From Pirellulales bacterium (GTDB lineage: Bacteria; Planctomycetota; Planctomycetia; Pirellulales; JANQPP01), in the NCBI GenBank assembly GCA_028289405.1, contig JANQPP010000187.1:1-42386 (forward strand): a DNA stretch of 42,386 bases, given 5' to 3'. The position numbers and the translations under genes are program-made. Below the pieces are notes generated by a model. The model was not told the origin of the DNA, ran no database searches, and saw only the letters and a list, made by a program, of their open reading frames with translations. Positions 24,102-34,123 of this stretch are shown here, one piece after another; within the stretch, counting starts at the first letter, position 1, and each line of letters begins with the position of its first letter.

Positions 24102-26140
24102 GCCGTGGTTTGCATCTCCCGCAGGACTGCCTGCCGCTCTTGGCGTTGGCGGAAGACGGAGTTCTTTTCATCTTGGGGCTTCGCCGCGCGGGGCACGCAG
24201 AGCACCGCTTCGGCCAAGAGGGCCACGATCATTCCCAGCATGCAAGCCCGCCAGATTTCCCGCACTAGCGACGAGCCGCCGCTGGCTTCGCCCGCCAAGA
24301 TCGAGACATCCAGCCCCTCGAACAGGCCGTGGACTTCCTCGTCCGAGAGGATGTCGGCCTGGCCTTCATCCTCGGCACAGTTCACGGCCCACTGTCGTTC
24401 ATCCCGCTGATAGACGCCGGCGTGGAAGAAATAATCAGCGGAGACGGCATCCTCGGAACCGGCCAGTTGCTGGGCTCCGGCCAACTCCACGGGTTCTTGG
24501 CCCATGCCGGCGGTAATTTGGCGCGTCTTCCCCAGCGCGGCCGCGCCCGTGGCCAGCGCCCGCTGCACCGCCACATAGAGCACGACGCCATTGGCCGCGA
24601 GGTTGGAATCCGTGCTGGCCGGACCGGTGCTTACAAAGTACACGCCGCCGTTCGGAGTGGCCTGCCTTGCGACGAGGGGCATACCGCCGTCGAGCGTGGC
24701 CAGTTGCGTCAATTCGCCCTGGGGAGGGCAGTAGCGCAGGGCTTGCAATTCTCCCACGGGCAAGGACGTGCCCCCCAGGGAATTCGCGAGCAGATCTTGG
24801 TCCAGTGTCCAATGAGTGGGTACCGCCGGATGGTCCGGCTCCTGCCACTGGCCCCAAGCCACATCCAGAAACGATGTGGAGGCCGGCACGTGGGGTGGAA
24901 AGAACAAGACCTGCCCGCCACGCTCCACAAGACTTTTGAGCAACTCGGCGGCGCGTCCTTCCGGCAAGGGAGCTTGCCACAACACGAGCGCGGCCTCTTC
25001 CCAGTTCGCCGCTTCCACTTGATGCGGCTGCCAGACCTCCGCCTCGCATTCCACCGTGGCGCTGGGCGGAATCTGCGCCGCCAATCGCAGCGCCGCAGAA
25101 GTTTCCGCGTCCTCCAAAATCAACACGGCCCGCCGCGTGCGCGGTTGGTCAAACGCAAAGAAAAATTCATTGTCCGCTGCATTCGCGTCGGCGGGGATGG
25201 AAACCCGGCCCCAGCCCCGCTCCATCGTCGAGTCGAGCGGGATGCGATGCCCGCGCAGTTCGAATTGCCGGTCCGCCAGTTCGATCTCGGTTTGCGAACG
25301 GGCGCCCGCGATTTCGAATTGCAGCGGCAAGCGGAGCGGCTGGTCACTTGTTGCGTCACGCTCGATCTGGAGCGAGACGGCCAATTCCGCGCCGTCGGGG
25401 CCTCGGACCCGCTCAACCTCGGTCACCCGCACGGCCAGATTCTCCGGAGCCGGATCGCGAAACGCACAAATGTGGAACCGGAGGCTTCCCGGGAACGCCG
25501 CGAACCGGTCACGGCATTGTTTCCATTGGGCGTTTCGGGCGTCCCAATCATTGGCCCGCAAGTCAGAACAGATCCACACTTCCGTGCGGCCCGTTTGATT
25601 GTTTTCGAGGTAGCTGGCTGCCGCGTCGAGCATGCGTGGGAAGTTGGCCGCCGCGCTGCTGGGTCCCATCTCGGGCAGTTTCAGTAGTTCATCAATGGAA
25701 TTCAGTTCCCGAGGAGTGCTGCGGTTGCTTTCGATGAGAACCCAATGTTCGGAGCCGAGCTTGCGGAGCGTCTCCACCACTTGCCGCTGCCCCGCTTCCC
25801 GCTTGGAGAGCGTGCCGCCGTTGACTTGCGACATGCTGGGGGAGCGGTCGATGAGCACGATCGTGGTGTCGGGACGGCTGCCGCCGGCCAGTCCCAAAAA
25901 ACCGCCCGCCAGCGGCCGCGCGGCGGCCACGATCAGTCCGGCGAGGGCCAACGTACGGCAGGCCAGAATCAGCCACTGCCGAATCCGGGTATAGCCCCGG
26001 GACATCCGCTGCGCGGCGAGCAGAAACTGCATCGCCCCCCACGGCAGCGTTTGATACCGCCGCTGGTTGATCAAGTGGATGAGGATCGGCAGCGCGATCG
26101 CCGGCAGCGCCGCGAGCATCAAAGGCTGGAGAAAGCTCAT
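24098..26140 (-). CDS. BatA-like vWA membrane protein
   Basis: 680 residues. The N-terminus is the BatA (aerotolerance regulator) signature: a helix with a PAIALPILIHLINQRR segment followed by LPWGAMQFLLAAQRMSRGYTRIRQWLIL and a second helix (about 57-77). The vWA domain follows directly with TTIVLIDRSPSM, DxSxS at 98-102, and VWICSDLRANDW. A region with DA-like amidotransferase features (RGGQVLFFPPH) and a C-terminal helix (about 628-650) complete it. In Bat operons such proteins are recruited by MoxR ATPases at the membrane. It overlaps both neighbours by 4 nt. Confidence 0.9.
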   Translation of the reverse strand: MSFLQPLMLAALPAIALPILIHLINQRRYQTLPWGAMQFLLAAQRMSRGYTRIRQWLILACRTLALAGLIVAAARPLAGGFLGLAGGSRPDTTIVLIDRSPSMSQVNGGTLSKREAGQRQVVETLRKLGSEHWVLIESNRSTPRELNSIDELLKLPEMGPSSAAANFPRMLDAAASYLENNQTGRTEVWICSDLRANDWDARNAQWKQCRDRFAAFPGSLRFHICAFRDPAPENLAVRVTEVERVRGPDGAELAVSLQIERDATSDQPLRLPLQFEIAGARSQTEIELADRQFELRGHRIPLDSTMERGWGRVSIPADANAADNEFFFAFDQPRTRRAVLILEDAETSAALRLAAQIPPSATVECEAEVWQPHQVEAANWEEAALVLWQAPLPEGRAAELLKSLVERGGQVLFFPPHVPASTSFLDVAWGQWQEPDHPAVPTHWTLDQDLLANSLGGTSLPVGELQALRYCPPQGELTQLATLDGGMPLVARQATPNGGVYFVSTGPASTDSNLAANGVVLYVAVQRALATGAAALGKTRQITAGMGQEPVELAGAQQLAGSEDAVSADYFFHAGVYQRDERQWAVNCAEDEGQADILSDEEVHGLFEGLDVSILAGEASGGSSLVREIWRACMLGMIVALLAEAVLCVPRAAKPQDEKNSVFRQRQERQAVLREMQTTA

Positions 26141-27048
26141 GAGGCGCCCTTCCCGCGTGTCCGTCCGACGAGGAACCGCGTGAGCACCTGTTCGTAGTCG
26201 TCCTCCAGGGAAACCTCGTGATAATCGACGCCCGCCTCCAATACGGCGCTACGCAGCTTGTTCCGATACTCCTCCAAGGCCCGGTGATAGCGGTCGGCGA
26301 TCTCGGTGGGCTCGACGAAAATCGATGCGCCCCCTTCCATGTCGACAAAACGCGTGGGCCGGCGGAGATCGAAACTCAATTCCAGCGGATCATAGAGGTG
26401 AAAGACGGCTAGATCGTGCTTGCGAAACAGCAGATGTTGAAAGCAGTCGTGCAACTCGTCCGGAGGCACGAACAGATCCGAGACCAACACGATCAAAGCC
26501 CGCTGCCGAATCGTCTCCGCCAGTTCGTGCAGCGTGGGAATGAGCTGCGTGGGACCCGTGGCTTGGGCACCTTCCAGCAGGTCGAACAGCGTGCGCAGAT
26601 GCGAAGGATTTCGCCGGGGTGGCAGGCTCCGTACCACGCCCTCCGCCACGCAGGAGAGGCCCACCGCATCCCCTTGGGCCACGGCCAAATAACCGATCGT
26701 GCCGGCTAGTTTGCGGGCATACTCCAGCTTGGTCGTTTCGCCGGAACCAAAATCCATCGAGCCGCTGGTATCGACCACCAGGCAACAGCGGAGATTCGTG
26801 TCCGCCTCGAATTCCTTGACGAAGTACTTTTCCGTACGTCCAAAGGCCCGCCAGTCCATCCGCCGGGGATCATCTCCGGGGACATACTTGCGATACTCGG
26901 CGAACTCAACGCTCGAACCCCGGTGGGGGCTCATGTGCTTTCCCGAGACGTTACCCTGCATGGGCCGCCGGGAGAAGAGGGGAATGCTTGCCAGCCGGGA
27001 AAGGACTCGCGTGTCGAGAAACCGCCGCGGCTTTTGGCTGGCAATCAT
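26137..27048 (-). CDS. DUF58 family protein
   Basis: 303 residues from the ATG at 27046-27048, which has a GAGG about 9 nt upstream; a GTG at 27066 would add six residues. DUF58 proteins are soluble or membrane-attached vWA-like partners of MoxR ATPases. Signature: GSSVEFAEYRKYVPGDDPRRMDW (shown in two parts: the PGDDPRRMDW box, then WRAFGRTEKYFVKEFE), then a vWA-like core with LVVDTSGSMDFG (DxSGS) and ALIVLVSDLFVP. No membrane helix, so it is cytosolic. Transcribed 56 nt after moxR; its stop overlaps the next ATG. Confidence 0.95.
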   Translation of the reverse strand: MIASQKPRRFLDTRVLSRLASIPLFSRRPMQGNVSGKHMSPHRGSSVEFAEYRKYVPGDDPRRMDWRAFGRTEKYFVKEFEADTNLRCCLVVDTSGSMDFGSGETTKLEYARKLAGTIGYLAVAQGDAVGLSCVAEGVVRSLPPRRNPSHLRTLFDLLEGAQATGPTQLIPTLHELAETIRQRALIVLVSDLFVPPDELHDCFQHLLFRKHDLAVFHLYDPLELSFDLRRPTRFVDMEGGASIFVEPTEIADRYHRALEEYRNKLRSAVLEAGVDYHEVSLEDDYEQVLTRFLVGRTRGKGAS

Positions 27049-27104
27049 GTGTTTTGGCCTCGTCACTCACGCCTTGGGAAAGGCACCGGCCCTTTTGGCG
27101 CGGA

Positions 27105-28130
27105 TCACTTCGCGTCGATCTCGGTCTCTTCAATCAGCCGCGACACGATCTGCTTCGCGCTGATGCCCTCGGATTGCGCGGCGAACGTGGTCACGATGCG
27201 GTGGATGAGGACCGGTTCGACCACGTGCTGCACGTCCTCCAAGCGGACCATGTAACTTCCCAACAAGGCGGCCCGAGCCTTGGCCGCCAGCACCAAATTT
27301 TGCACCGCGCGGGGGCCCGCGCCCCAGGCGACCAAATGCCGCAGCCACTCGGGCGAGGTCTCTCCACCGGGCCGCGTCTTACGCACCAGCTTGGCGGCAT
27401 ATTCATAGATGTGGTCGGGAACGGGCACGCGGCGGACCAGGCTTTGCATGCGGAGAATTTCTTCCCCGGTAAGCAAGTGGCTCAGCTCCGGCAATTCGTC
27501 ACCCGTGGTCGTCCGGGCAATGCGGATCTCTTCCTGCTCGGAGGGGTAGTCGAGTTCGATCAGGAACATGAACCGGTCGAGCTGCGCTTCCGGCAGAGGG
27601 TAGGTCCCCTCCTGCTCGACGGGGTTTTGCGTGGCCAACACGAGAAACGGCAGCGGCAAATCGAAGGTCCGGCCCACGACGGTGACCTTCCGCTCCTGCA
27701 TCGCCTCCAAGAGCGCGGCCTGCGTCTTCGGCGGCGCGCGATTGATTTCGTCCGCCAGCACGACATTGGCGAACACCGGCCCGGCAACGAAGTGAAACTC
27801 CCGCCGTCCGTCCTCGGTATCTTGCAGGATGTCCGTGCCCGTGATGTCCATCGGCATCAGGTCGGGCGTGAACTGGATGCGGCTGAACTTGAGCGAGAGC
27901 GTCTCGGCGAGCTTGCTCACCAGCAGGGTTTTGGCCAACCCCGGCACGCCCATCAACAGGGCATGCCCCCGGGCAAAAAAACAGATGGCGAGCCGGTCCA
28001 CGACCTCGCTCTGTCCCACGATCACGCGGCCAATCTCGCGAGTGAGCCGGGAGTGCATGTCCCGCAATTCGTCAATCGCCTGGACGTCACCCTCGCTGAG
28101 CTTTCCGACCGCCGACGTGGAAATCGACAT
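27105..28130 (-). CDS. MoxR-type AAA+ ATPase
   Basis: 341 residues, the usual MoxR length. Walker A GVPGLAKT (61-68), Walker B VLADEI (124-129) with NRAPPKTQAALLEAMQE after it, sensor-1 Asn in ATQNP (about 169), and the LDRF arginine in EAQLDRFMF (about 186); the MoxR lid has RRVPVPDHI. MoxR ATPases form rings that remodel or activate protein complexes, typically with DUF58 and vWA partners encoded beside them, as here. First gene of the operon, with GGAG about 9 nt before the ATG and a candidate promoter close upstream. Confidence 0.96.
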   Translation of the reverse strand: MSISTSAVGKLSEGDVQAIDELRDMHSRLTREIGRVIVGQSEVVDRLAICFFARGHALLMGVPGLAKTLLVSKLAETLSLKFSRIQFTPDLMPMDITGTDILQDTEDGRREFHFVAGPVFANVVLADEINRAPPKTQAALLEAMQERKVTVVGRTFDLPLPFLVLATQNPVEQEGTYPLPEAQLDRFMFLIELDYPSEQEEIRIARTTTGDELPELSHLLTGEEILRMQSLVRRVPVPDHIYEYAAKLVRKTRPGGETSPEWLRHLVAWGAGPRAVQNLVLAAKARAALLGSYMVRLEDVQHVVEPVLIHRIVTTFAAQSEGISAKQIVSRLIEETEIDAK

Positions 28131-28169
28131 CGCGCCATCTCCATTGTTCCGTGATGAATGTCAAAATCG

Positions 28170-28197
28170 ATTCTACGACAGCGAAAGCGAAAGTAAA
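28170..28197 (-). promoter_or_regulatory. Candidate sigma-70 promoter of the moxR operon
   Basis: On the minus strand TTTACT (28192-28197) and TAGAAT (28170-28175) are 16 nt apart: 4 of 6 and 5 of 6 consensus matches. Transcription would start near 28162, about 32 nt before the moxR ATG, inside the only sizeable gap (28131-28288) between this operon and the sensor gene upstream. Confidence 0.4.
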
Positions 28198-28288
28198 GTC
28201 AATACCGCAAAGTCTGTCATGAGCTGCCCGTTCTTCCAGCTTTTCAATTGGACGCAGTGGACTCCCAATTGGTTCCCGTTCATTCCCG

Positions 28289-31200
28289 CTATCTTGGCTC
28301 CAGAGTAATCGTGCCCAAATCGAGTGGCTCGGCGGAGTACTCGCCATCCGGCGGTGGGACCGAGAATGGGTAGCTCGTTAACTTTCCTGGCGCATCCTTC
28401 ATACGGAAATATCCGCTCATTACATAGTTTCCAGGCGGCATGTCGTCGATGCGAAAGGAGCCATCCCGGTCCACGGTCACGCCGATATACGGCGACGCGG
28501 TTTCCATCTGCTGGTAGACCGTGTAAGCGGCGAACCAGACTTGCCCCTCCGGCGTCTTCCGCCAAGCATCCCACCACTTTTGGTACGCTTCGCGATCATT
28601 GCGCGCTTCCGCCAGGGGAGTGGGCCGCGTGGGGGGCTGCAAATCGGCCCGTACATTGAGCAGCACGAAATTCCATAGCACTTGGCTGGAATGATTGGCG
28701 GACGGGGCCAGCGTGCCAATCACCAGACGGCCGGTACCGCCGAGGTCGAGCCGCGTGGTCTTCCCGGCAACAAACTCCGCCGACACGCGTTGTGAGGAGG
28801 TTACCTCGGTGGCGCCTTCATCGTGGATCAAACGAATCCGCCGACCGATCCTGCCCGTGCCGGGGAACACGCGGTCAAACATGAAGCGGCCATCTTTTCC
28901 CGTGGCCACTTCATGATGCGTGAAGATGTTGGGTACATCATCTCCGTACGAATGGATCCCTGCGCCGAACCACGAAAGAACCACATTCTCCGCCGCCTCC
29001 GGCCCGACGCGAAACGTCCCTTCCGCGCGGGCCCAAGGAGTCAACGTGATGCGTGAGGGAATCGGTTTCTCTTTCGACTTGAAGTAGGCGAAACCCGCCT
29101 CGTGCGTGATCACGAGATGAAAGGGCTCCGTGCGGGCCGGGAAGCGAAATCGGCCCTCGGCATCCGCGTCGAGCCGTGTGGCGTCGGTAGAGCTATCGTC
29201 GATTACCCCGGCTTCGATACTGATTTGCGAGCCGGCCACGCCCAGCGCGAGCTTGGCATGGGCCGCCGGTTTTCCTGCCACCGTTTCGATGATGCCCGCG
29301 ATATCCTCCGCCGGTTCCAATTCGAAATCGACACGCACTTCCCCCTCATCGGACTGGATATCCCGGGACATGGCGACCTGGTAGCCGTCCGCCTCGATCC
29401 GCACTAGATGGGCCAAATAGGCATTCGTGAAGCGGATCTCGTACTCGCCGCCGGAAGCCACATAACTGTCCCCGGAAATCCAATCAAAGCGAATGCCGGG
29501 ATCGGGATTGCGGATGCCGGGAGTGACCCGAAACTCCTGGATTGGCTGTTTGGTGTGGGCATCGATCACGCTCCCGGAGACGATCAGCGGAGGAGGAGGC
29601 GAGAATACATACTCCTCGTCCCGCGCCACGAGCGGTTCTCGCTTTAGTTGCAATCCGCCTGGACGGCAGATGTCGGCTCGAAATTCATCGAGCGGCGCTT
29701 CGTTCCATTCCCACACGCCATTTTCGTCCGCGTAATCGTCCACATGGTCGAACTCGAAGTAATCGATCATGCCGCGCCAGCGCTGGAAAAAGATCCGCGC
29801 CTTGGGAATGCCGTTCCCCTGTTCATCCACCACTCGCACGCGAATCTTCCCGCCGGGGTCGAGCACGAAGTTGACCGGTTCCATCTCGGGATCGACGCGT
29901 ACCTCTCGCATGTCGAGGGCCTGCCCCGGGGCGGAAACGACGATGCGGGCCATGCTCGGCCGGCAGCCCGTCAACCGATAGACTCCTTGGGCATCGGTGG
30001 TCGCCTTACGGACGTCGTTGGTAAACTTCGTGCGGACGAGCGCCCCTTCGACGGGCTGGCCCGCTTGATCGGTAACCGTGCCGCTGACGGTTAAGCCTCG
30101 TTGCAGTTGGATCTTGCCGCGCGGCGGCTCTCCGGGAGCGAGTTCGAACGCGGCGCGGGTCAGGTCGTGCCAACCGGGCTGAAAGTCGGGGTGATGGATT
30201 TCCGCGGACACATGATCCACCGATTCTGGCACGCTGTCGAACCTCCACTTACCGTCCGCTTTCGTGGTCAAGGCGCCGCCCACTCCCAACTGTTGGGCAT
30301 CGCCGGGACGTTTCTGGTAATAGATGTTCGGACGAACTCTGGCGCCTTGGACGGGTTGGCCGTTTTCATCCACGACGATGCCACCCAGCGACCAGGCTCC
30401 GCTCAAGGGCATGGTGAATTCGCGGGGAATCGCGGAAGAAGGACTGTTCGACGTCCATTCCGCCCAATAGGGCGCGAAGCCGGGCTGCTTGACGCCGAAT
30501 CTCAAGCCGTCAGGTGGGTCGTCGAAGCGGACCGCAAGCTGCCCTTGCTGGTCGGTTTCCACGACGGCGCCAAACCTGCCACTCCGCAGAAAACGGCCCG
30601 CCCGGATCTGTTCCTCTTTGACCACCGGTCGGGTCCGAATTTCCACCTCGACATGGGGGACCGGCTGCCCGTCCGGACCAATCACGTTCAAGCGATATTC
30701 GTTCTCCGGTATCTCGGGCTCGACGTTGTCCACTTCGTTGGAATTTGCTGCCCCTTGCCCGCCCTCGGAGAGCAAAGTCCTGATCGCGGGCTCCAAGTGC
30801 TCTTCAAAGATGTCGGCCATGCGGAGATTGCCGAAGCGGTCGATCAGGTAGTAGTCCGGATAGCCATCGGCCTGCCAGGCTTGGACCGTGCGGTCCTCGA
30901 AGTCGATCGCGACCGGCCAAGGAATCTCCTCGTCGGCCAAGAATTGTGGTACGTCCTGCCGAATGGTCGATGAATGAATACCGACAATTTCCAGCCCCTG
31001 GGGATGGTGTTGTTGATAGAGCTCCTTCAGCCGGGGCAACTGCGTCTTGCTCGGTCGGCTCCAGGTTCCCCAAAATTTGACCAGCACGACTTTGCCCCGC
31101 AGAGAGGCCAAATTCAGGCTGGCATCCTGGCGATTGATCCAATTCCAGACCGAAAGCTCGGGGGGCGGCAAGTTTTCGAGCAAATCCTTGGCCACCCGCT

Positions 31201-34123
31201 CCTCGGGCGTTCCCTCTCGCCAGATCGCGTCCCGATTCGAGGGAGTGACTTCGTCGTAGCCCAGCCGATAGTCAAAGCGGTTGATGTCCTGCAGAGCAGG
31301 CGTACCCGCCGCCAATTCCGACAGCCCTTCCTCGGTGAGGTGCGGCGACGCGATTTGCAGCAGCCGTAACGACTTCATGCCGCGCAGCGCCCGCAAACCC
31401 GTGTCCGTGATCAGGCCGGAGATAGTCAGGTATTCCAATTTGTCCATTCCGGAAAGCGCGGTCAGTGCTTGGTCCGTGATGACCGTATTTTCGACATCAA
31501 GTTGCGTGAGATGCTTCAAATTTTTCAGATGGCCGAAAGCCTCGTCATTGACAGGATCATCCAATTGAAGGTCCAGCCACTTAAGTTGGACGAGCCCTTT
31601 CAGGTAGGCGAAGTCCGCGTTGCGAAAGCTGGGTCCCGAGAGACGCAACTGCTCGAGTTGTTTGAATTCCGCGATGTTTCGCCAATCGGGTTCCTCGTCG
31701 GCTTCCGACGAAAGGTTCAAGGATAGGATCCGCAGGTTGGGGATTCGCGACAGCGGCTCCAGACTGGCGGTGGTCATTTGCGTGCGGGAAATCAGCAGGG
31801 ACTCAAGACTGGGTGAACCGCGGAGTAGCTCCAATCCCTGATCGGATACCTGGCAATCCTGGAACCACAACGTCTTCAATTCCGGCATGCGCGCGATGTG
31901 CCGCAAGGAAACATCCGTGATCCGCTGATCGGAGAGCATCAATTGCTCCAGATGCGGCAACTTAGCCAACTCGGCGACCCCTTTATCCGAAAGGTCGAGG
32001 TTGGCACTGATTCGTTTCAGGTTTTTGAGCTTGCTGAGATGCTTCGCACCAACATCCGTTACGGTATCGAACAGCCTCAGGCGTTCGATCTTTTGCAAAG
32101 GCGCCAAATGCGCGAGCCCCGCTTCGGTGGCCTGGGTTTCGTCAATATCCAAGGATTCCAGCTCTGTTAGACCTGAGAGATGCTCAAGGCCAGCGTTGGT
32201 AACCGGTGTTCCGCTCAGGCTTAGGGATTTGAGTTGAGCCATCCGGCCCACGGTCCGGAGTCCTTCGTCGGTGATGCTCGCGCCTTCGTCGTAGACGCCT
32301 AATCCCAACACAACAAGGCGGGGCAGGTCGAGCAAGTATTCCAGACCATTATCGGTGACGGGTGTGCCTTCGATGCCAATGCTCTTCAGAGACTTACACT
32401 TGGCCAGGGCCTCCATGCCAGCGTCCGTGACCTTGGTGAGCCTGAGCGCGATGCTTTCCAAAGCGGGAAGCTGGGCGACGATGGCCATCGACTCGTCCCC
32501 CACACCGAATCCATCCCGATGGACACCAAAAGCGGACAAATCCAACCGCTGAAGCTGTCTCAGGTTCGCCAAGTGTTGGATGCCCCGGTCGGTAATCCTG
32601 GTTTCCTCCAGATTGAGCATCCGCAGTCCGGTTAGCCGGCCCACGTGGCGCAACTGTTCATCGTCCACGTCCGTCCCTTCCAAATTCAAGACGTGAATCC
32701 CATCAGGCGGGATTTCGCGCAAGAAGCTCAAATCCTTCGAGGCCGCCTTGGAAACATCGAGACGCACATGGTGGCCAGGCGGAATCTCCACCTCGCCGCG
32801 CGCGGGCGCGATTTGTTCCCAGCCCTCATACCAACTCTCCAGGAAGCCAAACCCCACGCGATACCCCTCCAAGCCGGCGGGTCGGCTGAACACCACGCCT
32901 CCTGTCCGGTCGTCCGGAAACCGCAGGACGTTTTCTGGCTTGTCCGCTTCATCCGGCCCCGGCTGTGATTTGGCCATTAGCGGAATCAGCAGCAAGACCA
33001 AAGTCAGGACACTCAGCGAGAGCAGCCTCCGCCGCGAAAACGGCATCGGCTCACGTAGCGGCTGTCCTACTAGCCGGGCCAGCCGCCGGCGAAGTTCCGA
33101 AGGCGCGCGGCCGCTGGCGGCCATCGCCGCCAATTCGCTCGACCGCTTCGCCATCTCCGGGCGGGCCAGTTCGACGATACGCAGCAAGACTTGGGCGTAA
33201 CGCAAGCGTGGTTCCCCTTCCGAGGCGGGCATCTCTTGGCAGGCCCATTCATCGCAGCAGTATTCGCGCAGCGCGCTGGCCCGGCGGCTGAGAAACCACA
33301 GGGCCGGATTGAAAAACAGCACGGCTTCGGCCCACCGCTGCAAGAGGTTGATCCACATGTCATGCCGCCGCACGTGGGCCAGTTCATGGGCCAGGATCCA
33401 TTCCAACTCAGCGGTCGTGAGGCCGGAAACGGCTGAAGCGGGGAGCAAGATGGTCGGCTTCCACAGGCCCACTACCTGCGGCACGGCGATCCGCCGTGTC
33501 CAGGCCAAAGCCGGCACAGCGCATGTGGACCACCGGTTGGACAAGACCTGCAATGCTTCCACGAGCGGCCCCTGGGTGATAGGCGTGGCCGTTCGGCCCA
33601 GCCGTTCCGAGCAAAATGCACTGGCGAACAGCCGCGTGAGCATCAGCACGACGCCACCCGCGTAGATAAACGCCAGCCAAGAAGCGGAGCGGAGCCACGC
33701 ATCCCGCCCGGCGCTGGGCCGTGCTTCTTGACTGGTGTGTTCGGCTTTTGTGGCGGGAGCCGCATGTGGCAAGTTTCCCGACGACACGGATTCCGAAGGC
33801 GAAGGCGCGACGGCGCCGATTTCGAGCGGAGCCCTAACCTGCGGATTCGGCGCCGGCGTGGATGGCGCGGATATCGGCACGGCAACCGCGACTTCCACTG
33901 GAGCGGCCACATCGATCCACACAAAAGTGACCGGCAACGCCGCCAGGCTGAGGATGAGCGCGGCGACGTACAACGTGTAACTGGCCTCCAGTGACTTCCC
34001 CCGCCAACAGCGGTCGATGCCCCAACACGCCGCGGCGAGCAGGGCGACTTGCCACAGCGAATGCAGCAAGGCCAGGCACAGGCGGCTACTCACGTAAGGA
34101 TCCAACAGGAATGCCGCGTTCAT
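28289..34123 (-). CDS. Giant M56 (BlaR1-like) sensor: metalloprotease, LRRs, thioredoxin-like fold, beta domains
   Basis: 1944 residues. In order: N-terminal membrane helices (about 14-37, 46-70, 148-168); the M56 protease core with HELAH at 246-250 (HExxH zinc site) and EYCCDEWAC (third ligand Glu about 292); a membrane helix at 366-384; about 20 leucine-rich repeats of roughly 24 residues from 475 to 945, each with the LxxLxxLxLxxTxVTDxGL pattern; a thioredoxin-like fold (about 985-1120) with WGTWSRPS where WATWCGPC is expected; then carboxypeptidase-regulatory-like beta domains to the end (for example GTVTDQAGQPVEGALVR). BlaR1 proteins sense a ligand outside and cleave BlaI inside. Here the ligand-binding module is replaced by LRRs and beta domains. 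Overlaps blaI by 4 nt. Confidence 0.9.
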   Translation of the reverse strand: MNAAFLLDPYVSSRLCLALLHSLWQVALLAAACWGIDRCWRGKSLEASYTLYVAALILSLAALPVTFVWIDVAAPVEVAVAVPISAPSTPAPNPQVRAPLEIGAVAPSPSESVSSGNLPHAAPATKAEHTSQEARPSAGRDAWLRSASWLAFIYAGGVVLMLTRLFASAFCSERLGRTATPITQGPLVEALQVLSNRWSTCAVPALAWTRRIAVPQVVGLWKPTILLPASAVSGLTTAELEWILAHELAHVRRHDMWINLLQRWAEAVLFFNPALWFLSRRASALREYCCDEWACQEMPASEGEPRLRYAQVLLRIVELARPEMAKRSSELAAMAASGRAPSELRRRLARLVGQPLREPMPFSRRRLLSLSVLTLVLLLIPLMAKSQPGPDEADKPENVLRFPDDRTGGVVFSRPAGLEGYRVGFGFLESWYEGWEQIAPARGEVEIPPGHHVRLDVSKAASKDLSFLREIPPDGIHVLNLEGTDVDDEQLRHVGRLTGLRMLNLEETRITDRGIQHLANLRQLQRLDLSAFGVHRDGFGVGDESMAIVAQLPALESIALRLTKVTDAGMEALAKCKSLKSIGIEGTPVTDNGLEYLLDLPRLVVLGLGVYDEGASITDEGLRTVGRMAQLKSLSLSGTPVTNAGLEHLSGLTELESLDIDETQATEAGLAHLAPLQKIERLRLFDTVTDVGAKHLSKLKNLKRISANLDLSDKGVAELAKLPHLEQLMLSDQRITDVSLRHIARMPELKTLWFQDCQVSDQGLELLRGSPSLESLLISRTQMTTASLEPLSRIPNLRILSLNLSSEADEEPDWRNIAEFKQLEQLRLSGPSFRNADFAYLKGLVQLKWLDLQLDDPVNDEAFGHLKNLKHLTQLDVENTVITDQALTALSGMDKLEYLTISGLITDTGLRALRGMKSLRLLQIASPHLTEEGLSELAAGTPALQDINRFDYRLGYDEVTPSNRDAIWREGTPEERVAKDLLENLPPPELSVWNWINRQDASLNLASLRGKVVLVKFWGTWSRPSKTQLPRLKELYQQHHPQGLEIVGIHSSTIRQDVPQFLADEEIPWPVAIDFEDRTVQAWQADGYPDYYLIDRFGNLRMADIFEEHLEPAIRTLLSEGGQGAANSNEVDNVEPEIPENEYRLNVIGPDGQPVPHVEVEIRTRPVVKEEQIRAGRFLRSGRFGAVVETDQQGQLAVRFDDPPDGLRFGVKQPGFAPYWAEWTSNSPSSAIPREFTMPLSGAWSLGGIVVDENGQPVQGARVRPNIYYQKRPGDAQQLGVGGALTTKADGKWRFDSVPESVDHVSAEIHHPDFQPGWHDLTRAAFELAPGEPPRGKIQLQRGLTVSGTVTDQAGQPVEGALVRTKFTNDVRKATTDAQGVYRLTGCRPSMARIVVSAPGQALDMREVRVDPEMEPVNFVLDPGGKIRVRVVDEQGNGIPKARIFFQRWRGMIDYFEFDHVDDYADENGVWEWNEAPLDEFRADICRPGGLQLKREPLVARDEEYVFSPPPPLIVSGSVIDAHTKQPIQEFRVTPGIRNPDPGIRFDWISGDSYVASGGEYEIRFTNAYLAHLVRIEADGYQVAMSRDIQSDEGEVRVDFELEPAEDIAGIIETVAGKPAAHAKLALGVAGSQISIEAGVIDDSSTDATRLDADAEGRFRFPARTEPFHLVITHEAGFAYFKSKEKPIPSRITLTPWARAEGTFRVGPEAAENVVLSWFGAGIHSYGDDVPNIFTHHEVATGKDGRFMFDRVFPGTGRIGRRIRLIHDEGATEVTSSQRVSAEFVAGKTTRLDLGGTGRLVIGTLAPSANHSSQVLWNFVLLNVRADLQPPTRPTPLAEARNDREAYQKWWDAWRKTPEGQVWFAAYTVYQQMETASPYIGVTVDRDGSFRIDDMPPGNYVMSGYFRMKDAPGKLTSYPFSVPPPDGEYSAEPLDLGTITLEPR

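Noticed and set aside
28159..28164. A perfect minus-strand TTGACA upstream of moxR
   Set aside because: The sequence 17 nt downstream (GAGATG) is a poor -10 and would start the transcript almost at the ATG; the pair at 28170-28197 is better.
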